Made by a program: the position numbers and the translations under genes. A DNA stretch of 64,000 bases from Akebia trifoliata (lineage: Eukaryota > Streptophyta > Magnoliopsida > Ranunculales > Lardizabalaceae). Every line of letters begins with the position of its first letter. The first letter of the stretch is position 1. The stretch covers positions 15,548,967-15,612,966 of the forward strand of contig CM030706.1 in NCBI GenBank assembly GCA_017979445.1, given 5' to 3'. This document shows positions 48,734-60,536 of the stretch, in pieces. The notes below the pieces were generated by a model that made no database searches, was not told the origin of the DNA, and worked only from the letters and a program-made list of their open reading frames with translations.

Positions 48734-49619
48734 AAAAATGGTTGCTGCCAACAATATAAAAGAGAGTGATTGCAGGCGTTGTGAGCCATGAATTACAAGT
48801 TGTGAGTCATGCATGGTTACTGCCAGCAACATTTAAAAACAAAAAAAATAAAAAATAAAAGAGTTGTGTTTGTTGGCAACATTTTGGATGTGTTGGCAGC
48901 AACATAAAAGAAATTTAAAAAAAATTGTTGTATGCTAGGTGTGTTGGCAGCAACATTATAAAAGGAAAAACCAAAAAGTGAATTAAGTTTGTTTAAACCC
49001 CTTTGACCTCCCAACGTGGTAGCAACACATTTCTTTTTTAAAATATGTTATTTAAAAAAATAAAATAAAATTTACCTGGTAGATTTATTTCGTTTGGATT
49101 TAAAAAAAAAATGTATCAAATAGTTTTAAAAAAAAAAAAAAAATTTGCTCATCTCATTAATCATTGTTTTATTTTCAAATCCCTTGAAATTTCTGATTAT
49201 TTGGGTTGTCAAAAGTGACCCCCGATTGGACCATTTAAATTTTTTTTTTTTTTGGGAAAATCTCCTTAGTTAAACTCGTAGTATACCATGTGATATTCGA
49301 TTTTTTCTTGGTGCGTCATTTTACCGTGATATGTGGGTAATTACAATTTAACTAAGCTATTAATTGATCTTGATTGGTATATATCTTGATTATTGACCTT
49401 GGACCATGTTTTGATGCCCAAGGTATATCCATCCTTCTTTAATACCTTGATCACATGCTATTGATTGATAATCAATTCATTTATTGATTTGATAGTAAAT
49501 TTTGCCGTGATATCTCATACACATGCCATGATCCTAATTTTGATGTACATACCCTGATTTTAATTTCGATGATATGGTTTATATGTTAATAGTATGATCT
49601 GGCCTATGATCCAGTGTTT
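48734..49619 (+). other. Tat3 leader after the captured gene
   Basis: 48860-48960 repeats TGTTGGCAGCAACAT about three times. 49195-49225 (ATTTGGGTTGTCAAAAGTG then ACCCCCGATTGGACC) matches the reverse of 30580-30610 in Tat2 and marks the far end of the variable leader segment. A-rich and T-rich runs otherwise. Confidence 0.65.
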
Positions 49620-50400
49620 GGAAAAGGCCCCGGGCACACTTCACCTTGCTTTGCACACACCACATGCACGTTTACTATTTTATCCACTTACACGTCCCAT
49701 ATAGCCAACGTGGCACTAGTGCGTAGCCCGATCTCTTTGGAGATGCAACGTCATTCATGAAAACCACAACTCCAGTCACGTACCTTAAGTTATATCAAAC
49801 TTGGGCATCAATACCATCTGATCAGGTGATTCTGAGAGGTATATTGATGTACCCAAGCTGGAGCGACGTGAGCCTTTAACCTATTGTGAGCCACACAGTC
49901 ACATGTCCCGATTGCCAACGTAGTACTAGTACGTGGTCGATCCCCTCGTGGGATGCCAAACCATTTATGAAAGCTACAACTCTTGACTCGTACCCGTAGT
50001 TATAAAAGATAATCTAAGTATATCAATTGCACTTCTTGGTCAAAACCGGTGTCTAAGCAAGATCTTGTCTCGCTGTACCCTACTGTACGAGGGGGATAGA
50101 CTACGTCTATTCTAGACGAGAGGTATTTAAGTGGGCCCTTGTTCAGCATTGTGCGCCACCTCTCAACTGGAGATCAAACTGGTTGTTTTTAGCTTCAGAG
50201 AAGTGAGTTGAGGTTTTAGATTATCACCTATACGGTATATCAAACCAAGTTACCACATATCGAAAGGTATATAGGTGTGCTTGGGCAAGGGTGGCCAGAT
50301 AAAAATGTATTGCACGTAGTAAGCCTAGAGTTTAGAAGCCTTCCCAGTAGGTCACGACTCGAACTTGTCGTGGGTGTTCCCGGGTTGTTTATTGAATGGA
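49620..50400 (+). repeat. Structured leader module (Tat3 copy), itself an imperfect repeat
   Basis: Two to three diverged units of about 230-260 bp: the block CATATAGCCAACGTGGCACTAG (49697) is echoed by GATTGCCAACGTAGTACTAG (49909), then by a weaker copy near 50250-50400. A stem can form from CTTGGGCATCAATACC (49798) and GGTATATTGATGTACCCAAG (49837), and a perfect one from CGTCTA-TTC-TAGACG (50104-50118). Matches Tat2 29590-30390, TatB 16836-17200 and part of the Ath1 leader. Confidence 0.75.
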
Positions 50401-50574
50401 ACCTTTGGAATGATGTGAATGATGAGATCAGAGTGTATGATTGTCCCCAAGGATTAAAAATATTTTTCTGGAAATTAAAATGGGTGCACCGACTCAATAA
50501 AGAATCCATTCTTTTTACAATAATGACCCAGTCCATCTCGATCCAACAATCATGATGGACCGGGCCATTTAAAT

Positions 50575-50930
50575 TAAAATGGAAATCGAATTGTCAAAGA
50601 AAAAAGGAAAGTATTTTCCAGAAAAGAGTGTTTTCCAAAAAGAAGTGTTCTTAAAAAAAAATGTTTTCCAGAAAAAGTGTTGTTCTCTAGAAAAAATATT
50701 TTCTAAGAAAAAGTGTTTTCCAGAAAATGTTTTCCATAAGAACAAGATTTTCCAAGAGAAAATGCTTTCCAAATAAAAAAACTATTTTTCAGAGAAAAAA
50801 TATTTTCCAGAAGAAAATGTTTTCCAAAAGAAAAGAAAATGAAGGAAAAATGATTTACAAAAGATCTATTTTTGCATGGAAAATTTTTGAAAAATGTTTT
50901 TTTACCAAAATTTATTTTTTGCATGGACCT
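50575..50930 (+). repeat. Purine-rich short tandem repeats (AGAAAAAGTGTTTTCC type)
   Basis: About 15 degenerate units of 17-22 bp, alternating A/G-rich runs with GTTTTCC. The reversed counterpart is at 29050-29300 in Tat2. ORFs rich in Lys/Phe here are artefacts. Confidence 0.75.
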
Positions 50931-51529
50931 TGTAAAATTATCAAAATATGTTTTTCTAAAAAGAAAATGATTACAAAAAATAATCAGAATTGTGAAAATT
51001 ATTATTCAATAAAAACATTATTTTCAAGAGTACAATAAAATTATTTTCTTTCTGAATAATCATTGAATGAATGAATTGTTTAATGGATTGGTGCACAAAA
51101 TTCAATAAAATCTCAGGGTTCATTTAAAATGTTATCAAGGGGGTGACATTGAAATTGGTTAAATTCACCTTCAAAGAAGTTTAAGGGTTATCATTGTGTC
51201 TAAGCTCAATCGTCCATCGTCTAGCTAGGGTTGTAAATCCGGTCAGTTAGAGTAAACGTCAATATCAAATCAACAGTCAGAAATGACCTTAAAATTTCTC
51301 AACATCGTCCAGTTGTTCTTTGAAGATCATAGTGTTTCAATCCTACCGGTTATAAGCAATATCTCAGTCCTCAGTCCTAATCAAACTCGTGTGGGTACTT
51401 GTCTGAAGTTTTCATGATTCATTTGGGTTAGCTCGAATCCTTTTTTCCAGCAAGGTCATGTCTTCCTTAGATTGAGTCTACTCTTTCCTATTAAGTCAAG
51501 TTAGTTCATCAAGTCATAGAGGTGTCTGT
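50931..51529 (+). other. Tat3 region before pol remnant
   Basis: Collinear with parts of TatB on both sides of its Athila solo LTR (19580-19687, 33037-33190) and with 63460-63620 of Tat4. No gag motif. No other feature seen. Confidence 0.55.
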
Positions 51530-52500
51530 TGCCCCATCTGAAATTGATCGGATAAAGGAAATTTTTGAATACCTCGAGCGCATTAACGAATTAACTAATA
51601 ATTTGATAGATTTCGTTTCTGAACAAGAAGATAAAAGTCGGGCTCAACCTTTAATCGAGAAAGGAAAGGTTTTTGACCTCGAAACAAAAAATAATTCCTA
51701 AAGAGATTCAAATAGAAACCATCTTATCCCTAAAAGAACACGAGGGGATAATGAATTTACTCAGAAATTTCAAAAGACTTGTTCGTGTGATCATATGAGG
51801 GTATGTTAGGTACAAGCTTCGGTGTTGTTCAACACGGAATAGATACTCGTCTATATCGATGGAATCAAAGAAGATGTTATAAAATGTATCAGCACTATCC
51901 TTACTACATCTTGAGTTTCAAATCACATATTATCAGTCGATATGGGAGTACCTTTTGAACTGATTTTTGATAATGGGTCGTACTTCAAAACATAAATCAT
52001 TACTCTATGTTTAAAGTTGAAGATCCGGAAGCACAAATCATCCCTCTACCGTCCTCAGATCAATGGAACGGTTGAAGCAGTTAGTAAGAGTCTCAACACT
52101 TTCATCAGGAAAATGTGTCAATAACATCAATATTGGTCAGAAAAATTATCATTCACGCTATGAACATATCGAACTACAATTCGATCCTTTACTGGAGCTA
52201 CTCCCTACTCCCTAGTGTATGGCATGGAAGCAGTCTTGCCAGTTGAAATAGAAATTTCGTTTCTCAGGGTTTTGTTGGAAAATCATTTGTTAGAAACAGA
52301 TTGGGTTCGTCAGCAGTATGAAGAATTAAACTTGATCGAAGAAAACGAGTTAAAGTTCTGTACCATGTGCAAGTTTATCTAAGAAGAGTCACCCGTGCAT
52401 TTGACAAAAAGGTCAAAGCTCATCATTTACAAGTCAAGGATTTAACTATCAGACTTCAAAGAAAATTGAACACTCCTACTCGACTATAGGAGAAAGTCTG
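51530..52500 (+). pseudogene. Tat3 pol remnant: pre-RT, RT start and integrase
   Basis: 51540-51830 is the pre-RT linker (EYLERINELTN, then KEIQIETILSLKEHEGIMN). IKEDVIKCISTIL near 51868 is the first edge of reverse transcriptase. At once the integrase core follows: GVPFELIFDNGSYFK near 51945, HKSSLYRPQINGTVEA near 52035, then [20 protein letters not shown] near 52195, and the C-terminal part (RAFDKKVKAHHLQVKDLTIR) to about 52490. YxxRT active-site boxes, RNase H and the integrase zinc finger are missing, and stops and shifts interrupt the rest. Confidence 0.8.
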
Positions 52501-54007
52501 AACCCAATTGGAGAAATTCATTCATTAAGGAAATACTATCTGGAAAAGTCGTCAGACTTTAAGATCATGATGGAAGTGAACTACCAGAGTCAACCAACCT
52601 TGACCAGATCAAATGGTACTACATTTAAGGAGGCCATCTTTGGCCGAATCAATTTTCCTGCTATCCAATTCATTATCTCCTTTCTCAGCCCTTTGCAGTC
52701 TTTTCAAAAAAAAAATGATGCCTTTTTCTTTCTCAGCCCTATCACCTAACCTAGGGGAGGGAAAATCTGAACTACGTTTTGGTCTGATCCCAAAATTCTG
52801 GGGTACGTAGGCAACTTGAGAAATTACTTCAGGCCCGACCACATCAAAATAATAAAAAAATAAAAATAGATTCCCCGACAAAAAAAACATCTAAAAAGAA
52901 AAAATTCAAAAGAAAAAATTGTCAAAGTGGGGAAGAAAATTCAAGGAAAAAGAAAATAATTTAAAAGAAAATACCACACAAGGGGCATTTGGGTTTTTGA
53001 GCCTCAAAATTCCTTTCTTTTTATACCCAGTCCTAAGCTTACCCATGAAAGTCCTCCTAGGTGCCGTGCGAAAAGTCAAAGAAGATAGCAAAGCATGATC
53101 AGACAACAACTCCAGAAGTTCAGACAGGAAGAAAAAAAAAGAGCCTGCAAGGTTGAAAACCCATAAGGGCAACTTAGGCAAAAATTAAGGCAAGCTCGCG
53201 AGGTAAAAAATCTGAAAGGATGACGTTGGTAACAATCAAAGCAAGGAAAAAAGAAAAAATTGTAAGCTCGCTAGATCGAAAACCTAAAAAGGCGATCTAG
53301 GCAAAAGCTAGAGCATGTTCGCTAGATTGAAAACCTGAATAGGCAATCTAGGCAAAACTTAGAGCTATCAAAAAATAAAAGAAAATCTCCGTTGAGTTGA
53401 GAAGTTGAAAAGGTAGTCCGAGCCAAAACATCAGAAGTTCGAATGACCAAGTTTCAATACCCAGTTTGAACCAAATATAGACTCAGTGGATACAAGTATC
53501 TCGTCTATGATTGATCTGAAGAGTTTCATGTCCCTAAGTGAACCGACGGGGAGAAAGAACAAATTCTATGATGAATTTCAGAAAGAAATATTTTGTGCCA
53601 ATTTCTTTGAGCCTGACTCAAAATCTTCAATATAAAAAGTCAAAATTAAAAGTTAAACCTTTATTGTGCTTGCGGTAATCAATGATTTCAAACTTTCATA
53701 ACAAGGGCACTTCCTTTTTCTAAAGAGTACAATTTCCCCCCTTACACTAGGGGCATGTATTTTCAAATTATGTTCAATTATCCCCAGTGCAATGTTCCTT
53801 GTCAAACTAGGGGCATTTTTGTTCTGACGCCTGGTCAATTTCAACCCCAAAGGATAAGGTTAACTTTGAATTAAAGGTTACCCTTTTGATAGCAATTTTG
53901 AAAACTCCTCAGATTCAAAGAGAGTTAAAATATTTACCGGACTTTCGTAAAATCCAACTTTTTATTAAAAAAAATTCAAATGCGAGGTTAATCCCCCATT
54001 TGTTCCC
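52501..54007 (+). other. Tat3 3' untranslated region
   Basis: Holds a GAGGCCATCTTTGGC block near 52630, a 60-bp-type tandem repeat at 53140-53420 (as 36396-36680), and PPT-like AGGGGCAT motifs near 52981, 53749 and 53810. ORFs here have no recognisable product. Confidence 0.7.
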
Positions 54008-55190
54008 TCAAAGCTTAGTTCATTATTCTTGCACCCTGGGCAGGTAGAATAGAACTTCCTAAAAAAGAAAGAAATTAGTTCATAACTCTTTTACTCCGAG
54101 TAGGTAGAGTAAAACTTTCCAAAAAAATTAGTTCATTACTCTTTCACTCCGAGTAGGTAGAGTAGGACTTCAAAAAAAAAAATTTAGTTCATTACTCTTT
54201 CACCCTAGGCAGGTAGAGTAGGACTCCCAAAAAAATTAGTTCATTACTCTTTCACTCCGAGTAGGTAGAGTAGAACTTGCAAAAAAAATTAGTTCATTAC
54301 TCCTTCACTTTGGGCAGGTAGAGTAGGACTCCCAAAAAAATTAGTTCATTACTCTTTCACTCCGAGTAGGTAGAGTAGAACTTGTAAAAAAAAATTAGTT
54401 CATTATTCCTTCACTCTGGGCAGGTAGAGTAGGACTCCCAAAAAAATTAGTTCATTACTCTTTCACTCCGAGTATGTAGAGCAGAACTTCCAAAAAAAAA
54501 AATTAGTTCATTACTCTTTCACCCTGAGCAGGTAGAGTAGGACTCCCAAAAAAATTAGGTCATTACTCTTTCATTCCGAGTAGGTAGAGTAGAACTTCCC
54601 AAAAAAAAATTAGTTCATTATTCTTTCACCCTGGGCAGGTAGAGTAGGACTCCTAAAAAATTAGTTCATTACTCTTTCACTCTGAGTATGTAGAGTAGAA
54701 CTTCCCAAAAAAATTAGTTCATTACTCTTTCACCCTGGGCAGGTAGAGTAGGACTTCTAAAAAGCTTAGTTCATTACTCTTTCACTCCAAGTAGGTAGAG
54801 TAGAACTTCCAAAAAAAAAACAAAAATAGTTCATTAGTCTTTCACTTCGGGTAGGTAGAGTAGAACTTCCCAAAAAAAAATTTCATTACTCTTTCACTCC
54901 GAGTAGGTAGAGTAGAACTTCCCAAAAAAATTAGTTCATTACTCTTTCACCCTGGGCAGGTAGAGTAGGACTTCTAAAAAGCTTAGTTCATTACTCTTTC
55001 ACTCAGAGTAGGTAGAGTAGAACTTCAAAAAAAAAAAAAAAATTCATTACTCTTTCACTCCGGGTAGGTAGAGTAGAACTTCCCAAAAAAAATTTAGTGC
55101 ATTACTCTTTCACTCTGAGTAGGTAGAATAAGACTCGCAAAAAAATATAAATTCATTACTCTTTCACCTAGAGTAGGTAGAGTAGGACAT
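54008..55190 (+). repeat. 57-bp satellite array, about 20 units, in Tat3
   Basis: Unit TTAGTTCATTACTCTTTCAC, TCCGAGTAGGTAGAGTAGAA, then CTTCCCAAAAAAA. Two variants (CTCCGAGTAGG...AGTAGAACTT and CCTGGGCAGG...AGTAGGACTCC) tend to alternate, giving a dimeric pattern. A-run length varies. It stands where TatB and Tat2 carry the 33/34-bp satellite. Confidence 0.95.
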
Positions 55191-55553
55191 TTAACTTTCT
55201 CCCAACTTTTGCTCAGATTTGTCTTAAATATCATTCAAATTTTCTCGAGTTTTGTTTTACTCAGATTTTACTCAATTTCACACAGTGCACACACTTGCAC
55301 ATTTGTTCTTTTAGTCAGGGAGAATTCTTTAAAATTCAAGGATCTGACACTGTCAATGAGAGTTTGTGCTCAAGGACCTGACAATCTTTTGATTCGAGGA
55401 GAGCTTTACCCTTAAGGATCCGAACACCTTGACGAATTGCTAAATCAGGCTCCAAAATGAATTGTCACTAGCTTTGGCATTCGGATATCGCACTATCTAC
55501 GAAAATAGATTTGCTATCTAGTTTGCTTCAACCCTCTGCCAAAGAGGGGCATC
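55191..55553 (+). other. Tat3 3' end with PPT
   Basis: Starts with a worn trace of the 33-bp satellite (TTTTGCTCAGATTTG...ATTTTCTCGAGTTTTG) and ends with the PPT AAAGAGGGGCATC at 55541-55553. Confidence 0.75.
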
Positions 55554-57304
55554 TGTAGAACCCCATTTTTACATCTGCCTGATTAATCAACTCGTCAACC
55601 CGATCGCAATGATTCCCAATGATGGATGTGTATTCCATTACTTTATTTTGTTACCAGATGTGTTTCAGAAATCCAGATGAGGTATCTCGAATTGACAAAA
55701 CCTTAGAAACCACGCTACGCTAGGAAAATACGACTCCAGAAACATAGAAATCATCATCTTGCAGATCAAAAAGAAGTTTGACGATAAAAATCACTAAAAA
55801 TTGACTAAATTATCAAAATACCCCTAACCTCAAAAAAAAACTCTAGAGCCTACGTTACGCTTAGGAAAACTCTCTCAAACACATAAAATAACAAATCAAA
55901 ATCAAATAAATTATTTCACCAATTTTAACAGAATTCGACAAAATTACGAAAATTCCTCTCATAAAGTTCACGCCCATTTCACACAAAAAACTTCATAAAT
56001 GACACAAACCAATAGTTCCATTGAATTCCTTACGAAAAATCGATTCTAAAACATCCTAGAACATTAAAAATCGACTTAAAACGTGAAAAGTCCTCTCCGA
56101 TGGCAAAACGGTAATTTCACAATTTTCATAATTAAAATTTTCGAATTAATAAATAAAACATTAAATAATTAAAGTGAAATATTAATGAAATTAATTTTAA
56201 ATTTTAAATTAAAAAAATCGATCAATCGGACTCTCATGAAAAATTGTTGAGGGTTCGTGAGATATTTCTTTAAGGACCCCTCCATTTGGGGGTTCAAAGA
56301 ATTAAAGATATAATAGAGGGGGGTGCTCCAAAAATTTAAAGTCAATCAATCAAGACTAAAGTCAAGATATTAAAGTCAATCAAATAAGACTAAAGTCAAA
56401 ATTAAAGTCAATTAAGTAAGACTAAAGTCAAGTATTAAAGTCAATCTCATAAGACTAAAGTTAAAATCCTAAATCGAAACCCTAATCTAAATTAATCAAG
56501 TCAATCTCATAAGACTAAAGTCAAAATCCTAAATCAAAATCCTAATCTAAACTAATCAAGTCAATCTCATAAGACTAAAGTCAAAACCCTAAGTCAAAGC
56601 CCTAAAGACTAAGTCCATCTCATGAGACCAAAGTCAAAACCCTAATTAAAACTCTAAAAGAAACCCTAATCAAACCCTAATGCTTCTAAAAACTTTATAA
56701 ATAGGAGCCTCCACACCCTATTTTCGGATCAAAGAAAAAACCCTAGGAAAAGTGGGTGAAGAAGCCTCCACAACCTCTCCAAAATCCTAATTTTGAAGCT
56801 TCAACTCCTTACCTAACACCCCTGCTTCGATTTTAGCTTAAAAAACACCCAAAAACCTCTCAAAAACATCCCAAAAAATTCACAACAAATTCGAAGCACC
56901 CAGATCCAAGAAGGAGATACCTTACCTCGGAGATCAGAAATCAGATCCGGAGATAGAACAAAGTAAGGAATACAATACAAGGAGCCGTTTTCACCAGATC
57001 TGAGGGAATAACACTTTTACAGATCGAAAGTAAGTTTTTTTTCATTATTTTTTAATCTAGGTTTGTCATTAGCGATGTAGATTTATTTGGGATAAGTAGA
57101 GACCGGCAATGGCCGGGCAGGGTTGGTGCTTAACACCTTCCAACCCCGTAACATGATCCCCGGATTCAGATGTTCTGTAGTAGATTAGTTCATTATCCGT
57201 TTTAGAGTCAGTTTGGTTCCTAGACCATAATAACTAGGTGGCGACTCCCAAACCTCAAGGGTCAAAAGCGGATCCGCGCACCCCGCGGATCGAGGGCGCT
57301 TTCA
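55554..57304 (+). repeat. Tat3 3' LTR
   Basis: 1751 bp, TGTAGAACCCC...GCGCTTTCA. One more AGTCAA-type repeat step than the 5' LTR. TATA box 56696-56703. Confidence 0.92.
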
Positions 57305-58017
57305 CCCTTAGGGACACTTGTCCCAAATCATGGAGTTCTCAATATTAATATAAAACCTCTATAAAAAATTCAAATGACTTCTATTATCCTTGAACTTAAT
57401 GATTTTTCACTCACGTAGGCTCTTACCAATCATGATGATCAAGATGATAGGATTGTAAAAGGTTCTAATTTTTAGAGAATTCCTTTAAGAGGGTAGAAGA
57501 GTCTTAGGTCTTTTGTTTTGGATCAAATCCTAGATAATTAAGCTAGATGACATGTAAATATGGATGAGAATTTTGGGTATCAATGTCATCTAGCTCAACT
57601 AACTCTCTAACAACCTAGGGTTAATCTAGTCTTTTATCACAAATTCTAGAGAATTCTATGGTTGGGCAAAGTTATCAACACGTCTAGAATTTGGTCTAAT
57701 TACATTGACTCTTCTAAGATTGAGGATAGACCTAGGGGCATAAGTGTAAACTACCTAGATTAGACTCTAACAACTTAAGGATAGGGTAGTAATTATGCTT
57801 ATGTGGGGACCAAATTGACCTAGCGTCCTCATTAGAAGAAAATGATAATTTACCAAAGAACCTTGGTGATGGACTTATTAGGGACTTAAGTTATGGTCAA
57901 AATCGTAAAATGAGAGATTTTCTTAAGGAAAAAACAATTAAGAAGTGGGTTAAATGGTAATTAACCCTCACTAAATTTGAATGCACATGGGGTTCAAAAC
58001 TGCTTAACAGAACTGGT
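57305..58017. other. Continuation of degenerate sequence after Tat3
   Basis: Joins 45014 once Tat3 is removed; probably the rest of the degenerate LTR. GGGACACTTGTCCC at 57311-57324 is a short palindrome. No gene recognised. Confidence 0.45.
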
Positions 58018-58255
58018 GTTAAGTGACCAATGGCTAGTGTAATTTTTCCTACTAGTCATTGGTCACCTTTGTATTGAGTAAAAATTTCTTCTGGCCATTG
58101 GTAACCTTTGGCTAGGCTAAAAAAAATAAGCTTGGATGTTGGTTACCTCCATGCAATGTAAATCATTATTCTAGCCATTGGTAACGTATGGACAGACTAA
58201 AAATTAAGCATGACTATTGGTTACCTCCATACTGGACAAAAATCACAAATATTGT
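58018..58255 (+). repeat. Degenerate tandem repeat of about 40 bp
   Basis: About six units of the type CTAGCCATTGGTAACCT-TGG followed by CTAGGCTAAAAA, alternately with TTGG and TATTGGTTACCTCCATAC. Family not recognised. Confidence 0.7.
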
Positions 58256-58379
58256 TTATCTATTGGCTTGATGTGAGGTCTTCGCGACTACTTGAACATT
58301 GACTTGAGCCAAATTCTTTCTCGGAAGGTCTTTGGTTCTCTCAGGCTTACTTCAAATTGATGCAGTTAGAATCTACTCC

Positions 58380-58760
58380 AAGGAATGTTATGTAACAAAT
58401 TAACCCATCAATTTGAATTTTACCTTGGTTATCAAGTTTGCTACTAAACAAACCTTACTAGATGAATCAGGCTAGCATGACTATCTTAGCTAGATTTCAA
58501 ATCTTACTAACGCTTGTTGGGCCAACATGAATATCAAATTGACAATCTAACACCAAAACCTTTTAGATTTCATGGAAAAACTCATTGGAAAAAATAAATC
58601 AAATAAAAGTCATTTTTGAGCTTTGATCAATTATGTTAAAAATGGATAGCCAAATTTAAAATTGAAATTCAATGGAGAAAATTAACCTTTTTGTCGCAAC
58701 ATTTTTTTTAAAGTTCTTAGAATTTTGTCCTTCCCTTTTCACCATATCATGTTTTTGGAT
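58380..58760 (+). repeat. Dispersed direct repeat, copy 2 (see 43380-43760)
   Basis: Same orientation as copy 1. A 45-bp part (ATGTTATGTAACAAATTAAC then CCATCAATTTGAATTT) is repeated again at 58783-58820. 58820-58979 has nothing recognisable. Confidence 0.7.
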
Positions 58761-58979
58761 ACCACAGTTCCACTCCGAGGCATGTTAAGTAACAAATTAT
58801 CCCATCAATTTGAATTTGATGAGAATGAAGAAAAAGAAGACATCATGATGGGTAATGTGACATAAAGAATAATGGACGAGCACAGGTTTAGATTTCAAAA
58901 TCTTTGGTTTGATTATTAGCCCCTCTTCTCTGACTTGTTTAGTGATATTCACAAATTCGTTACTTCAATGTTTGAGTAG

Positions 58980-60517
58980 TGTAGACCCCCCATTTTTGCA
59001 GTCACCTGATTAATCAACTCGTCAACCCGATCGCGACGATTCCCAATAATGGATGATTATTCCAATGCTCTATTTTGTTACTAGATATGTTTCAAAAATT
59101 TAGATGAGGTATCTCAAACTAATAAAACTGTAGAAACAACGCTAAGCTAGGAAAATATAACCCCAAAAATATAGAAATCATCATTTCACAGACAAAAAGA
59201 AGTTTTATGATAAAAATCATAAAAAAATGATAAAATTATCAAAATACCCCTAACATCAAAACATCCTTAGAGCCCTTTACAATTAGGAAAACCTATTCGA
59301 ATACATAAAATAACAAAATGAAATCAAATAAACCATTTCTCAAATTTTTACCAAATTCAACAAATTTACTAAAATAGCCCTCATAGGGGTCACGATCATT
59401 TCATGCCAAAAAATTCGTAAATGATACAAACTAATAATCCCATTGAATTCCTTACGACAAATCGATTCTAAAACATCCCGGAACATCAAAAACCGATTTG
59501 AAATGCAAAAGTTCTCTTCGAGGGAAAAACAGTAATTTTCTAATTTATTAAATTTTTAATTTTAAAATTAATAAATAAAATATTAATTAACGTAAAGTAA
59601 AATCTTAATAAAATTAATTTAAAAATCTAAACCAAGTCAATCTCATAAGAATAAAGTCAAAACCCTCATCAAAATCTTAATCTAAAGAAACCAAGTCAAT
59701 CTCATAAGACTAAAGTCAAAATCCTAATTAAAACCCTAATCTAAAGAAACCAAGTCAATCTCATAAGACTTAAGTCAAAATCCTAATTAAAACCCTAATC
59801 TAAAAGGACCAAGACAATCTTATAAGATTAAAGTCAAAATCCTAATCTAAAAGAAACCTAATCAAACACTAACTCTACCCAAAAAAATCTTTAAATAGAG
59901 AGCCTCCACTACCTAATTTCGCAGGTAAAAGAAAATCTTAGAAAAAGTAGGTCAAAAATTCTCCCTAATCTTCCCAAAATCCTGATTTTGAAGTCCTAAC
60001 CCCTTACCTATCATCAAAATCCTAGTTTTTGTTCGCAAACTCTTAGAAACTCTCCACAAAACACATAGAAATCCATCAATAAATTTAGGAAACACTCAGA
60101 TCTAAGAAGATGGTACTTCATCTTGGAGATCTGAAGCGGATCCAATACAGAAACGAAGCGAGGAGTATCTTACGAAGAACAATTCTACCAGTTCTAAGGG
60201 AATAAATTGTTGCGATCGTACATGTATATTTTTTTTTATATATTTTTTTATTTGTTTTATTTATTTATTTTAGGTTTTTTTAGCAATGTAATTTTCTTTG
60301 AAAATAGTAGAGACTGACATTTGCCGGGCGGGGCTGGTGCCTAACACCCTACAACCCCGAAACTTGATCCCCAGACTTAGTTTCTTTTTGTAGATTAGTT
60401 GTTTTTATCCATCTTGAGTCAATGCTCAGTTCGTAGACCGTAATAACTAGGTGACAACTCCCAAATCTTAAAAATCAAAAGTGGATCCGCACACCTTGAA
60501 GATCGAGGGCGCTTTTA
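58980..60517 (+). repeat. Tat4 5' LTR
   Basis: 1538 bp, TGTAGACCCCCC...GGGCGCTTTTA (final C lost). It shows the family landmarks: GCTAGGAAAATA, the AAGTCAATCTCATAAGA repeats (59630-59830), a TTTAAATAGAGAGCCTCCAC promoter region near 59890 and GGTGCCTAACACC near 60337. Confidence 0.85.
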
Positions 60518-60518
60518 C

Positions 60519-60536
60519 TGGTGAATCCACTGAGGA
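60519..60536 (+). promoter_or_regulatory. Tat4 primer-binding site, degenerate
   Basis: TGGTGAATCCACTGAGGA, four changes from the tRNA-Arg(ACG) complement. Confidence 0.65.

Larger units (their letters stand above)
45015..57304 (+). mobile_element. Tat3: complete, pol-deleted Tat element carrying a PPR gene fragment
   Basis: 12.3 kb, plus strand. The LTRs (45015-46741, 55554-57304) start TGTAGA and end GCGCTTTCA and differ by about 4-5% over the first 430 bases by eye. The flanks CCATT (45010-45014) and CCCTT (57305-57309) fit a target duplication with one change. tRNA-Arg primer site, long leader with a captured PPR fragment, pol remnant, 57-bp satellite and PPT follow in order. No gag is recognisable. 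Confidence 0.9.

Noticed and set aside
50569..51038. Lys/Phe-rich ORFs on both strands
   Set aside because: Produced by TTTTCC/AGAAAA short repeats; the same repeats occur in Tat2 without the same frames.
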